From assembly GCF_900090235.1 (NCBI RefSeq), contig NZ_LT607750.1, positions 5,323,001-5,387,000 on the forward strand: a stretch of 64,000 nucleotides of DNA, given 5' to 3'. Source of the stretch: Micromonospora echinaurantiaca (lineage in GTDB: Bacteria > Actinomycetota > Actinomycetes > Mycobacteriales > Micromonosporaceae). How positions within the stretch are numbered: position 1 is the first letter of the stretch; every line of letters starts with the position of its first letter. Positions 32,004 through 40,478 of this stretch are shown piece by piece. The notes beneath the pieces are model-generated. The model saw only the letters and a program-made list of their open reading frames with translations, was not told where the DNA came from and ran no database searches. The translations under genes and the position numbers were made by a program.

Positions 32004-32405
32004 GAAAGCTCCTGTCGAACGTTGTCCTGCGCGACCCCCCACCTTACGCGCGTCGGCGGACGGCGCAGGGGGCGGCCGGCAGACAGCGGCCGGGGCGGTC
32101 GGAGCGCGCCCGACAGGGACCGGCGGCGGACAGCGCACGGGGCGGTCGGTCATGGACGGACTTTCCGTCCACTCGCCGGCCGCCCCGTGCATCCCCCCGG
32201 TTTGGTTCCCCCGCGCGTTCTCGGACCGTCGTCGCGATAACGCTGCGCACCCATAGAGTCACACTGAGCGAGCATCACGTCAAGCTATTTCGGGAAAGTC
32301 GGACTTGCCGCCGCCGAGTTTGCCGCGCCGGAACGTCGGCGCAGCGCCGCGAGCCGCCGGGCTAGCCGTGCCGGAACGCCAACGCCTCGACCGCGAGCCG
32401 GCCGA
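32004..32405 (-). other. 402-bp gap with a structured leader upstream of ahcY
   Basis: Between manA and ahcY on the minus strand there is no credible gene. The strongest structure is a nested hairpin: outer arms 32135-32145 (GCACGGGGCGG) with 32180-32190, perfect over 11 bp, and inner arms 32154-32160 (GGACGGA) with 32164-32170, closing a 3-nt loop. It would lie in the ahcY leader about 130-190 nt before the start. It does not match the SAH, SAM-I, SAM-IV or c-di-AMP riboswitch consensus as I know them. The remainder up to 32405 shows nothing clear. Confidence 0.45.
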
Positions 32406-33569
32406 TCAGCGCTGGCCGGCGGTCGCCACGTACGCGTGCCCCGCGCCGGTGACCACCAGCGGCCCGCCGGCCGCGGATCCGACCGCGGCCCGGCCCGGCC
32501 CCAACTTCACCGCGCCCGAGCCGTCGTCCACCACGAGTTCGCCGCCGCAGCAGAGCACCACCCGGGGCCCGGTCAGCGCCAGCGTCACCTCGGGTACCTC
32601 CGGGTCCACGGTCACCCGGTGCAGCGCGAAGTCGTCCACCGGGACCGGCCAGCACACCACGCCCGGGGCCACCGCACGCGGCGTGACCACCGGGTCCGCC
32701 AGCACCTCGAACCGCAGCACCCGGAGCAGTTCCGGCACGTCCACGTGCTTGGGTGTCAGGCCGCCGCGCAGCACGTTGTCACTGGCCGCCATGATCTCCA
32801 CGCCGGTGCCGCGCAGGTAGGCGTGCATGTTGCCGGCCGGCATCCAGATCCCCTCGCCCGGCGCCAGCCGCACCCGATTGAGCAGCAGCGCGACCAGCGC
32901 GCCGGGGTCGCCCGGGTAGGCGGTGGCCAGGTCCCGGGCCAGCTCCGCGTCCGGCCCGGTCACCCCCGAACCCCGCACGGCCGCCAGCAGCCCGGCACAC
33001 TCCGCGCGCGGCCAGGTCAGCAGCAGCTCCACCGCGTCGCGCAGGCCCGCCGGGCCGGCCCGCAGCGCGGCCACCACCGGCTCCAGCTCGCGTACGCCGA
33101 ACGTGGCCAGCGCCGCGGCCGAGACCGCCGGGTCGCGGAAGCCGCAGAGCGCCTCGAACGGCGAGAGCGCGACCAGCAGCTCCGGCTTGTGATAGGGGTC
33201 CACGTAGTTGCGGTGCCCGTCGGTGCGGACCGCGTCGGCGGCGTGGCCGGCGCGGGCCTGCTCGGCGTCCGGGTGCGCCTGCAGGCTCAGCGGCGCGTCG
33301 GCCGCGAGCACCTTGAGCAGGAACGGCAACCGGGTGCCGAACCGGTCGACCACCGGCGCGCCGAGCCAGTGCCCCGGCTCGGCCCGCAGCAGGTCGGCCA
33401 GGCTGACCCGGACGCCCTCGCGGTCGACTGCGGCCGGGGCGCCCGGATGGGCGCCCAGCCACAGCTCGGCCTCGGGGCCGTCGCTGGGCGCCGGGCGCCC
33501 CTGGAGTTCGGCGATCGCCGAGCGGGAGCCCCAGGCGTAGTCCTTGATCGGCCCGTACAGCAGTTCCAC
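32406..33569 (-). CDS. manA: Mannose-6-phosphate isomerase, class I
   Basis: ManA interconverts fructose-6-phosphate and mannose-6-phosphate, supplying mannose for cell-wall glycans and mannosides. The 387-residue zinc enzyme shows LSLQAHPDAEQA (zinc His), YVDPYHKPELLVAL (zinc Glu/His), GIWMPAGNMHAYLRGTGVEI and GGLTPKHVDVPELL. GTG at 33569 starts MELLYGPIKDYAWGSRSAIA, 3 bp past the stop of the CDF gene. It is part of a run with a SIS-domain isomerase and phosphomannomutase, which together provide mannose-1-phosphate. Confidence 0.96.
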   Translation of the reverse strand: MELLYGPIKDYAWGSRSAIAELQGRPAPSDGPEAELWLGAHPGAPAAVDREGVRVSLADLLRAEPGHWLGAPVVDRFGTRLPFLLKVLAADAPLSLQAHPDAEQARAGHAADAVRTDGHRNYVDPYHKPELLVALSPFEALCGFRDPAVSAAALATFGVRELEPVVAALRAGPAGLRDAVELLLTWPRAECAGLLAAVRGSGVTGPDAELARDLATAYPGDPGALVALLLNRVRLAPGEGIWMPAGNMHAYLRGTGVEIMAASDNVLRGGLTPKHVDVPELLRVLRFEVLADPVVTPRAVAPGVVCWPVPVDDFALHRVTVDPEVPEVTLALTGPRVVLCCGGELVVDDGSGAVKLGPGRAAVGSAAGGPLVVTGAGHAYVATAGQR

Positions 33570-33572
33570 GGA

Positions 33573-34580
33573 TCAGCTTCCGGGCCGCCCGGCGGCCTCG
33601 TCCGGCTCGGCTCCCGGCTGCGCCACCGCGGTGTGCGCCGCCGCGCCGGTGCCCGCCTGCGCGGCCGCGGCGCTGTAGATGTCCGGCTCGAGGTAGATGA
33701 CCCGGGCGATCGGCACTGCGGCGCGGATCCGGGCCTCGACGACGTTGATGCCGCGGGCCAGTTCCTCGGCGTTGTCGCACGCCGGCACGCCGACCTTCGC
33801 CGCGACCATCAGCTCCTCGGGGCCGAGGTAGAGCGTCTTCATGTGGATGATCCGCTCGACCTCCGGGCCGTCGGTGATGGCCTTCTCGATGGCGGCGACG
33901 TCGTGCGCCTCGGCGCCCTCACCGAGCAGCAGGCTCTTGGTCTCGATGGCCAGCACGACCGCGATGACGACCAGCAGGATGCCGATCATCGCGGTGCCGA
34001 TGGCGTCCCATTCGCCGTTGTCGGTGATCAGGGTCATGGTGACGCCGAAGAGCGCGAAGACCAGACCGACCAGCGCACCCAGGTCCTCCAGCAGCACCAC
34101 CGGCAGCTCCGGGGCCTTGGCCCGGCGGACGAAGTGCACCCAGGACTGGTTGCCCCGGACGTGGTTGGACTCCTTGATGGCGGTACGGAAGGAGAACGAC
34201 TCCATGATGATCGCGACCACCAGCACGGTGACCGGCACCCACTGCCACTCCTCGATCGGGTGCGGGTCCGACCACTTGTGCCACGCCTCGTAGAGCGCGA
34301 AGAGGCCACCGACGCTGAAGAGCACGATGGAGACGATGAACGCGTAGATGTAGCGCTCCCGGCCGTAGCCGAAGGGGTGCTGCGGGGTGGCGGCCCGCTT
34401 GGCCCGCCGCCCACCGAGCAGCAGCAGCGCCTGGTTGCCGGAGTCGGCGACCGAGTGGATCGACTCGGCCAGCATCGACGACGACGCGGTCAGCAGGAAC
34501 GCGATGAACTTGGTGATCGCGATGCCGACGTTGGCCAGCAGGGCGGCGACGATTGCCTTGGTACCGCCGTTGGCGCTCAC
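33573..34580 (-). CDS. Cation diffusion facilitator (CDF) family transporter
   Basis: A 335-residue inner-membrane protein with six helices and a cytoplasmic C-terminal domain. The metal site is marked by SIHSVADSGNQALLL (His and Asp of the CDF HxxxD motif) and the second site near ELPVVLLEDLGALVGLVFAL. CDF proteins export Zn, Fe, Mn or Co in exchange for protons; the metal here is not predictable. The tail (about 290-335) is Ala/Gly rich. GTG at 34580 is used. It sits between manA and the SIS gene, an insertion relative to the mycobacterial order, so its place in this operon is not explained by mannose metabolism. Confidence 0.93.
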   Translation of the reverse strand: MSANGGTKAIVAALLANVGIAITKFIAFLLTASSSMLAESIHSVADSGNQALLLLGGRRAKRAATPQHPFGYGRERYIYAFIVSIVLFSVGGLFALYEAWHKWSDPHPIEEWQWVPVTVLVVAIIMESFSFRTAIKESNHVRGNQSWVHFVRRAKAPELPVVLLEDLGALVGLVFALFGVTMTLITDNGEWDAIGTAMIGILLVVIAVVLAIETKSLLLGEGAEAHDVAAIEKAITDGPEVERIIHMKTLYLGPEELMVAAKVGVPACDNAEELARGINVVEARIRAAVPIARVIYLEPDIYSAAAAQAGTGAAAHTAVAQPGAEPDEAAGRPGS

Positions 34581-34659
34581 GCCGCCGCTCCGCTCCGCTG
34601 CGCGGCGGCGCGAGGCGCCGCGCTGCTGAGCCGAATGGCTCGCTCACTGCGTTCGCTCA
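34581..34659. repeat. GAGCGA-rich repeat segment between SIS and CDF genes
   Basis: On the minus strand this 79-bp segment reads GTGAGCGAACGCAGTGAGCG, then AGCCATTCGGCTCAGCAGCG and a GC-rich run to the CDF start. It contains internal repeats of GTGAGCGA and the dyad GCCATTCGGC. It resembles the GAGCGA-rich direct repeats at 2183-2271 in word content but is not the same sequence. I recall such read-through segments as common between genes in Micromonospora. Confidence 0.5.
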
Positions 34660-35853
34660 CTGGTTTGCCAGCTCCTTCATCTCGGTGATGGCGGGCACCG
34701 CCATCGGGTCCAGTCCGTGCGCGAGCGCGAGGTAGATCGACGCGAAGTCCGGCACCGCGATCAGGGACGCGAGCCGCTCCAGCGCCGAGCCGCCCTCGGC
34801 GGTCACCACGTCGCAGCGCACCCCCCGCCGCTCGGCGAGGGTCTGCACCGCATCCGCGCGGCGCTCCTCGACGGCGAGCGGTTCGTCGGCGTCGTCCTCG
34901 GGGTTGAGGCCGCCGTCGCGCAACAGCACCAACCGCAGCCGGGTGGTCCCGCCGGCGCTCTCGTCGGGGTCGGCGAAGATGTCCCGCTCCCCCTCGACCA
35001 GCCCGCCGAAGACGCCGTCGAGCAGGCCGACCCGTCCCCGGCCGGCCTCGCCCAGGGCCCCGCTGACCACCGGGTAGCGGGCGTTCGCGGAGAGCGTGTC
35101 GCCGAACCGGCGGGCCGCGACGGTGGCCAGCGGCGACGACCCCCAGACGATCGGGATCGAGCCGGCCAGGCCGAGCGCGAGCGACTTCGCCGGGTTGACG
35201 AAGGACTCCGCGGTGGGCCGGCACCGGTCGGCGTCCGCGTCCAGCCGGGCCGCGGTCTCCGCCAGGTCCGCCTCGTTGACCTTGACGAGACCGAGCGTAC
35301 GGGCGGCCAGCAGGACCGGCACGGTCAGCGCCCAGAGGCTGGCCCGGGCCGGCGCGCGGCGCGGCACCGGAATGAACGGGGCGCGGGCCCGCTCGGCCAC
35401 CGACTGCAACTCCGAGTCCGGCGCGCCGACCGCGACCAGCCGGGCGCCCCGGCGGTGCGCGGCCTCGGCGGCGCCGAGCGCCTCGGGGCTGCGGCCGGAT
35501 GCGCTGACCGCGATCACCACGTCGGCGGCGCCCACCCAGCCGGGCACGCCGGCGCTGCGGTGCGGGATGACCGGCACCGGGCAGCGCGGCCCGGCGACCG
35601 TGGCCAGCACGTCACCGGTACGACCGGCGGTGCCGATGCCGGCGATCACGACCGCCCGCGGCCGACCCTCGTCGGCGAGCACCTGGAGGTTCGCCTCGGC
35701 TGCCAGGGCCGCGGACTCGCGAACCTGCGCCCCGGCGGACGCGGTGTGCCGCAGCATGCCGCCCGGGTCGCGCTCGGCGAGCGCCTCCGGGTCGTCGAGC
35801 AGTGCCTCGTCGGCGTCACGCCGGCCGCTGACCCCGGCCGTACCGTCGATCAC
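34657..35853 (-). CDS. SIS-domain phosphosugar isomerase-like protein
   Basis: A 398-residue protein with two SIS (sugar isomerase) lobes: AVVIAGIGTAGRTGDVLATV and VVIAVSASGRSPEALGAAEA mark the first, and GSIPIVWGSSPLATVAARRF plus TEMKELAN at the end mark the second. It looks like the bifunctional phosphoglucose/phosphomannose isomerase group, as in the Rv3256c position of mycobacteria between manA and the phosphomannomutase. The GTG at 35853 overlaps the Trm112 stop by 4 bp. The exact substrate is uncertain; mannose-6-phosphate or glucose-6-phosphate are likely. Confidence 0.85.
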   Translation of the reverse strand: MIDGTAGVSGRRDADEALLDDPEALAERDPGGMLRHTASAGAQVRESAALAAEANLQVLADEGRPRAVVIAGIGTAGRTGDVLATVAGPRCPVPVIPHRSAGVPGWVGAADVVIAVSASGRSPEALGAAEAAHRRGARLVAVGAPDSELQSVAERARAPFIPVPRRAPARASLWALTVPVLLAARTLGLVKVNEADLAETAARLDADADRCRPTAESFVNPAKSLALGLAGSIPIVWGSSPLATVAARRFGDTLSANARYPVVSGALGEAGRGRVGLLDGVFGGLVEGERDIFADPDESAGGTTRLRLVLLRDGGLNPEDDADEPLAVEERRADAVQTLAERRGVRCDVVTAEGGSALERLASLIAVPDFASIYLALAHGLDPMAVPAITEMKELANQ

Positions 35854-36032
35854 GGCTGCTCCGCGGGGCCGCGCGCCTCGTCGAGCAGCAGCACCGGCAC
35901 GTCGTCGCGGACCTCGAAGATCCGGCCGCACTCGGTGCAGGTCAGCGTCTGCGCCTGCGCGTCGTAGTCGAGCGGGGCGTGGTGCGTGTCCGGGCAGGCG
36001 AGGATTTCCAGCAACTGCGGGTCCAGGGCCAC
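35850..36032 (-). CDS. Trm112 family protein
   Basis: A 60-residue zinc-ribbon protein. It has ILACPDTHHAPLDY near the start, LTCTECGRIFEVRDDVPVLL in the middle, and ends shortly after, which is the bacterial Trm112/YcaR layout. Cysteines 13, 32 and 35 form most of a zinc site; one position of the usual four is Thr/His in CPDTHH. In eukaryotes Trm112 activates methyltransferases; the bacterial role is unclear. GTG at 36032 has AAGGAG 8 nt upstream. It sits between the phosphomannomutase and the SIS gene. Confidence 0.9.
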   Translation of the reverse strand: MALDPQLLEILACPDTHHAPLDYDAQAQTLTCTECGRIFEVRDDVPVLLLDEARGPAEQP

Positions 36033-36094
36033 GGCGCGGCTCCTTCCACGTATGCGGCGTCAGCGGGCGGCGGTGCCGACCGGCGCAGGCGATC

Positions 36095-37480
36095 TTATCG
36101 GCGAACCCGGTCGAGCACCTCGTCACGGAGGGCCATCATCCGCTCCATGGTGGGGGCCTCGACGTTCAGCCGCAGCAGCGGCTCGGTGTTGGAGGCGCGC
36201 AGGTTAAACCAGGCGCCGTCCGGGAAGCGCAGGGTGAGCCCGTCCAGCTCGTCGGCCTCCGCCTCCGGGTAGGCGGCCCGCACCTCGGCGACCTTCGCCG
36301 CCTGGTCGCGCACCGTGGAGTTGATCTCGCCCGAGGCGACGTACCGCTCGTACTCGCTGGCCAGCACGGAGAGCGGCTGCGACTGCTCGCCGAGCGCGGC
36401 GAGCGTGTGCATCGCGGCCAGCATGCCGGTGTCGGCGAACCAGAAGTCCCGGAAGTAGTAGTGCGCCGAGTGCTCCCCGCCGAAGATGGCGTTGGTGCGG
36501 GCCATCTCGGCCTTGATGAAGGAGTGGCCGACCCGGGCCACCACCGGCTCACCGCCGTGCTCCCGGATGATCTCCGGCACCGCGTTGGAGGTGATCAGGT
36601 TGTGGATCACCGTGGAGCCGGGGTGCTTGGCCAGTTCGCGGGCCGCGACCAGGGCGGTGATCGCCGACGGCGAGACCGGCTCGCCGCGCTCGTCCACCAC
36701 GAAGCAGCGGTCGGCGTCGCCGTCGAAGGCGAGCCCGATCTCCGCGCCGTGCTCGACCACGGCCCGCTGCAGGTCGACCAGATTGGCCGGGTCCAGCGGG
36801 TTGGCCTCGTGGTTGGGGAAGGTGCCGTCGAGTTCGAAGTAGAGCGGCACGATCTCCAGCGGCAGCGCCGGCAGCGCGGCGTCGCCGAGCACCGTCGGCA
36901 CGGTGTAACCGCCCATCCCGTTGCCGGCGTCGACCACCACCTTCAGCGGCCGGATGCTGGCGAGGTCGACCAACTTGCGCAGGTACGCCGCGTAGTCCGG
37001 GAGCAGGTCGCGGCGTTCGGCCGGGGCGGCCGGTTCGCCCGCCGGGGCGGACCCGCCCTCGTCGAGCCGCGCCTGGGCCCGGTCGCGGATCTCGGCCAGC
37101 CCACTGTCCTGCCCGATCGGGCGGGCGCCGGAGCGGCACATCTTGATCCCGTTGTACTGCGCCGGGTTGTGGCTGGCGGTGAACATCGCGCCCGGCAGGT
37201 TCAGCGAGCCGGAGGCGTAGTAGAGCATGTCGGTGGAGGCCAGCCCCAGCTCGATGACCGTGCGCCCCTCGGCGCGTACGCCGGCGGCGAAGGCGGCGGC
37301 CAGGCCGGGCCCGGTAGCGCGCATGTCGTGCGCGATGAGGACCGCCTCGCCCGGCTCCCCGGAGCCGTTGAGCACCTGGGTGAAGGCCGCCCCGAGCGCC
37401 TCGGCGACACGCTCGTCCCACTGGTCAGGCACCGTCCCGCGGACGTCGTAAGCCTTCACGATCTGGGACAGATCAGACAC
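36095..37480 (-). CDS. manB: Phosphomannomutase/phosphoglucomutase
   Basis: The enzyme converts mannose-6-phosphate to mannose-1-phosphate, the precursor of GDP-mannose. The 461-residue protein has the phosphoserine loop TASHNPAQYNGIK, the metal loop FDGDADRCF, the sugar-binding loop GGEHSAHYYFRDF and the phosphate-binding loop RASNTEPLLRLN. GTG at 37480 (VSDLSQIVKAYDVRGTVPDQ) is chosen because GAGGAG lies 8 nt upstream; the open frame continues over 300 residues further only by reading across the next gene in another frame. Part of the mannose-phosphate operon. Confidence 0.96.
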   Translation of the reverse strand: MSDLSQIVKAYDVRGTVPDQWDERVAEALGAAFTQVLNGSGEPGEAVLIAHDMRATGPGLAAAFAAGVRAEGRTVIELGLASTDMLYYASGSLNLPGAMFTASHNPAQYNGIKMCRSGARPIGQDSGLAEIRDRAQARLDEGGSAPAGEPAAPAERRDLLPDYAAYLRKLVDLASIRPLKVVVDAGNGMGGYTVPTVLGDAALPALPLEIVPLYFELDGTFPNHEANPLDPANLVDLQRAVVEHGAEIGLAFDGDADRCFVVDERGEPVSPSAITALVAARELAKHPGSTVIHNLITSNAVPEIIREHGGEPVVARVGHSFIKAEMARTNAIFGGEHSAHYYFRDFWFADTGMLAAMHTLAALGEQSQPLSVLASEYERYVASGEINSTVRDQAAKVAEVRAAYPEAEADELDGLTLRFPDGAWFNLRASNTEPLLRLNVEAPTMERMMALRDEVLDRVRR

Positions 37481-37548
37481 CGGTTCCACTCCTCGGCCGC
37501 TCGTCATCGACGGCCTGAGCGTATCGGAGGGTCGCCGCGCCGCCCGGC

Positions 37549-38796
37549 TCAGCCGGGTAGCCGGGGCATGAAGACGGTGTGGTCGCCGCCGCCGTCGCCC
37601 TCCGGCGGGTTGCCCGGCTGCCCGGGTGGCGCCGAGGTCGGTGCGGCCGGCGACGCCCCGGGCTGCCGGGGCGCGGGCTGCTCCGGCCAGTCGGCGCGCG
37701 GCGGAGCGGGCGGACCGGAGACGGGCGGGGTCGGCGGGCCGGAGACCGGCGGGGTCGGCTGCCAACTGTCTGCCGGCGGGCCGGAGACGGGCGGGGTCGG
37801 TGGGCCGGAGACCGGCGGGGTGGGGGCGGCGTGTCGGCCGGGCATCACCTGGGTCGCCTCGGGGGTCGGGCGTCCGCCGTAGACGCCACCGGTGGGACGC
37901 GGGGCGGGCGGGCCGCCGTACACCGCGCCGGTGGTCGGCGGCTGCTGGCCGTACACCTGGCCGGGCCGGACCCCGGCGGCGGCCGGGCCCTGCCCGGAGC
38001 GGTAGGTGGTGCCGCCCGGGTTGCCGGGCAGCGGGCCCGGCGGCACGGCGTCGATCGGCTCCTTGTCGGCGCGGGAGCGGCGGAACAGCAGCACGATGAG
38101 CAGGATCCCGACGGCCACCATGGCGATGCCGAAGAACATCACCACGGAGCCGAGGCCCGAGGACTCCTCGGCCGCGTTCGAGGTGTTCCCGGCCGGGTTG
38201 GCGAGCGCCGCCACGGGGGTGACGTCCTCGGCGGCCTCCTCGGTGGGCACGGCGCTCGGCGTGGGCGACGGCTTCTTCGACGGCGTCGGCGAGGCGGAGG
38301 CGCGCCCGCCGACCACCCGGGAGGCGTCCGACCCACGGCCCAGCACCTGGCCCATGGCGTTCGTCGCCTCGGCCGTGACCGTGAGCCGTCCGCTCGGCGC
38401 GGCGGCGGTGAACGACACCCGGTAGCGCACGGTGATGCTCTTGCCCTTGCACAGCCGCGGGTTCGGCGGCGAGGTGGTCGTGCTCGCCACGCTGCCCCCG
38501 CCGCCGCCCAGCGGCACCGGGAACCACTGGCCGTTGTAGCTCACCTGCACCCGAGCCTGGTCGGCGCGGACGCCGGCGAGGCGCAGCCCGAGCGCGGTAC
38601 GCAGCAGCACGCAGCCGTCGGTGCGCCGGCGCACCTCGACCGCGACGCCCTCGGCGGACCCACCCGCGGTGAAGCTGCCCGCCGAGCGCACCCGGACCTG
38701 GTCGTCGGCCAGCGCCGGCGACCCACCGAGCGCCACCAGGCCGCCCAGCAACGCGCCGATCGTCGCCAGCCGCACCGCGTGCCGACGCACCGCCAT
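37549..38796 (-). CDS. Secreted/anchored protein with Pro-rich cytoplasmic repeat tail
   Basis: A 415-residue protein with a signal peptide (ending about ALADDQ), an extracytoplasmic beta-rich domain (about 35-165, with Cys pair TDGCVLL and RLCKGKS), a Ser/Pro/Thr linker, one membrane helix (VVMFFGIAMVAVGILLIVLL, near 225) and a 170-residue cytoplasmic tail with VYGG motifs and several copies of TPPVSGPP encoded by 24-nt DNA repeats (about 37711-37822). I do not recognise the family. ATG at 38796 follows GAGGTGATC. It lies upstream of the phosphomannomutase; the tail could bind a cytoplasmic partner or signalling protein. Confidence 0.7.
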   Translation of the reverse strand: MAVRRHAVRLATIGALLGGLVALGGSPALADDQVRVRSAGSFTAGGSAEGVAVEVRRRTDGCVLLRTALGLRLAGVRADQARVQVSYNGQWFPVPLGGGGGSVASTTTSPPNPRLCKGKSITVRYRVSFTAAAPSGRLTVTAEATNAMGQVLGRGSDASRVVGGRASASPTPSKKPSPTPSAVPTEEAAEDVTPVAALANPAGNTSNAAEESSGLGSVVMFFGIAMVAVGILLIVLLFRRSRADKEPIDAVPPGPLPGNPGGTTYRSGQGPAAAGVRPGQVYGQQPPTTGAVYGGPPAPRPTGGVYGGRPTPEATQVMPGRHAAPTPPVSGPPTPPVSGPPADSWQPTPPVSGPPTPPVSGPPAPPRADWPEQPAPRQPGASPAAPTSAPPGQPGNPPEGDGGGDHTVFMPRLPG

Positions 38797-39035
38797 GATC
38801 ACCTCGCCGTTCCTCCCCCGAGCGGGGGACCGTCGGTCAGGCTACTACCGGGGGCTGACGGCCCCTGGTCATAGAGCGCCCCAGATGTGTGCCGTATTAC
38901 CCACCACCTGCGAGACTGACGCACTTGCCGCGGGAGGTGCCGCCGACAGTCCGGCCGATGTCAGTTCGTCGGCGTCGGGCGCTGCCGCTGAAGACGCCAC
39001 GGCGACGGGGCGGCGAGGGCCTCACGGCAGGAACG

Positions 39036-39686
39036 TCACGACGACGCAGCGGCGGCCAGCGCGTCGCGGCAGAGCCGGTCGGCGGCTCGGGTGGTCTCCG
39101 GCAGCCGGAAGCGCGGGGTGAGAGCCAGCACCTGGGTGGTGGCGTTGTCGAGGCTCATCCGGTGGCCGACGCTGACGAAGACGGGCTTCACCCCGGCCCG
39201 GGTCCGCAGCACCCGCCCGACGACCTCGCCGCCGTCGCGCAGCGGCGACCAGGCACCCCGGACGTCCGCCGGCGGCCTCCAGTCGCCGACCAGTGGCGTC
39301 TTGCCCACTCCGATCGCCGGCAGGTCGGTCACCACGCCCAGGTGGCAGGCAAGCCCGAACCGGCGCGGGTGGGCCAGCCCGTGCCCGTCGCAGACCAGCA
39401 GTTCCGGGCGGGTGGTCAGCCGGTCCAGCGCGTCGAGCAGGGCCGGCAGCTCGCGGAACGCGAACAGCCCCGGCACGTACCGGAACGCGGGCCGGCCGAC
39501 GCTGACCGCGCTCTCCACCACCACGAGGGTCCGGGCGTCCAGCACCGTGACGGCCGCCGCGAGCCGGTCACCGCTCTCGGCGTACGCGACATCGAGGCCG
39601 GCCACCGTCGCGGGCACGGCCGGCCCCGGCCCGACCAGGTCCACCAGCGGCCGCAGCCGATCTTGTACGGCCACCGCCTTCGCCAC
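39036..39686 (-). CDS. nfi: Endonuclease V (deoxyinosine 3'-endonuclease)
   Basis: Endonuclease V cuts DNA next to deaminated adenine (inosine). From the GTG at 39686 the protein has 216 residues, the normal size, with the metal Asp in ATVAGLDVAYAE, RYVPGLFAFRELPALLDAL, the second acidic motif LLVCDGHGLAHPRRFGLACH and GVGKTPLVGDW with its conserved Lys. The frame also opens at ATG 39833, which would add 49 residues and overlap the upstream stop by ATGA, but those extra codons are encoded by a palindromic repeat (39735-39815). I prefer the short form while noting the ambiguity. Confidence 0.9.
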   Translation of the reverse strand: MAKAVAVQDRLRPLVDLVGPGPAVPATVAGLDVAYAESGDRLAAAVTVLDARTLVVVESAVSVGRPAFRYVPGLFAFRELPALLDALDRLTTRPELLVCDGHGLAHPRRFGLACHLGVVTDLPAIGVGKTPLVGDWRPPADVRGAWSPLRDGGEVVGRVLRTRAGVKPVFVSVGHRMSLDNATTQVLALTPRFRLPETTRAADRLCRDALAAAASS

Positions 39687-39734
39687 ACTTCCCGGCGCGC
39701 TGGCCCCGTCCGGCGGGGTGGGCGGGGTGGGCGG

Positions 39735-39815
39735 GGTGATCGACTCCGGTTCCCGGATATTGCGGTATCCCGGCTGGTCGGACACCGCCATATCCGGGAT
39801 CTCGTGTCGATCACC
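39735..39815. repeat. GATC-bearing palindrome 4, upstream of or within the nfi 5' end
   Basis: The arm starting GGTGATCGACTCCGG at 39735 pairs with the arm ending at 39815 in GTCGATCACC, with about five mismatches over 32 positions and a short central loop. The inner part pairs CCCGGATAT with ATATCCGGG. It shares the GATC tips of the other palindromes. If endonuclease V begins at 39833 the element would lie inside the coding region. Confidence 0.8.
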
Positions 39816-39829
39816 ACCCCGACGGCCCG

Positions 39830-40378
39830 TCATGAGGTCTTGTCCGGCCCCTGCGCGTCGCCGCGAGGGCGGGAGGCGGCGCCGAACGCGAGCGCGAAGG
39901 CGATCCCGATCCCGATGCCAAACGCGACACCGCCGGCACCGCCCAGCGCCACCAGGCCGATCACCAACCCGAGCAGCATCCCGACCGGCCAGGCCCAGGC
40001 GTTCGACCCGCCCCGCGACGGCTGCCCACTCTGCGTCGACGGTCCGTCCAGCTTCGGCGGCCCGTCTCGCGGCGGCTCGGCCAGCGTCGGCGGCTCGGCC
40101 AGCGTCGGCGGCTCGGCCAGCGTCGGCGGCTCGGCCGACATCGGCGTCGGCGTCCCACTCTGCGTCGGCGAGCCGTCCAGCGTCGGCGACCCGTCAGGCC
40201 GAGGCGGCTCGGTCGGGTCCGATGGTCCGGCCGGCTTCGGCGGATCCGCCGGGTCGGTGGGTCCGGCCGGCTTCGCCGGGTCCATGGGTCCGGTCGGCTT
40301 CGGCGAGTCCGCCGGATCCGGTGCTCCGTCCGATTGCGGCCACTCCGCTGGCTTCGGCCCCTCGTCCTCCTGCGCCAT
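39830..40378 (-). CDS. Proline-rich protein with C-terminal membrane helices
   Basis: A 182-residue protein: a hydrophilic N-terminal part built of Pro/Asp/Gly repeats (PKPTGPMDPAKPAGPTDPAD and three tandem PPTLAE units) and two C-terminal hydrophobic stretches (WPVGMLLGLVIGLVALGGAG and VAFGIGIGIAFALAFG). No family recognised. ATG at 40378 (MAQEDEGPKPAEW) is the best start; the frame opens earlier. The 18-nt tandem DNA repeat at 40071-40136 shows it expands by slippage. It could be a membrane-anchored cell-wall or low-complexity scaffold. Confidence 0.6.
   Translation of the reverse strand: MAQEDEGPKPAEWPQSDGAPDPADSPKPTGPMDPAKPAGPTDPADPPKPAGPSDPTEPPRPDGSPTLDGSPTQSGTPTPMSAEPPTLAEPPTLAEPPTLAEPPRDGPPKLDGPSTQSGQPSRGGSNAWAWPVGMLLGLVIGLVALGGAGGVAFGIGIGIAFALAFGAASRPRGDAQGPDKTS
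40071..40136. repeat. 18-bp tandem repeat, 3.7 copies
   Basis: GGCGGCTCGGCCAGCGTC is repeated at 40071, 40089 and 40107, with a partial fourth copy at 40125-40136. It encodes PPTLAE units in the proline-rich protein and is exact between copies, a sign of recent expansion. Confidence 0.9.
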
Positions 40379-40478
40379 CGCCTGAGCGTATTGCGGTCCG
40401 GCCGTCGGAGCTTCGTCGATGCCAACGGCGCCCCTCGCTGGCGGCGGCAACCGGGGCGTCCTGCCCATCCCAGGCCGG

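Noticed and set aside
32004..32290. A c-di-AMP (ydaO) or SAH riboswitch upstream of ahcY
   Set aside because: A GGGGGAACCAA stretch on the minus strand looked promising, but the other conserved core segments of either riboswitch are missing.
40071..40136. A small CRISPR-like array
   Set aside because: The units are contiguous 18-bp copies without spacers and code for PPTLAE; it is a coding tandem repeat.
38889..40385. A 498-codon + strand frame across endonuclease V and the proline-rich gene
   Set aside because: It reads antisense through two supported genes and has no recognisable motif.
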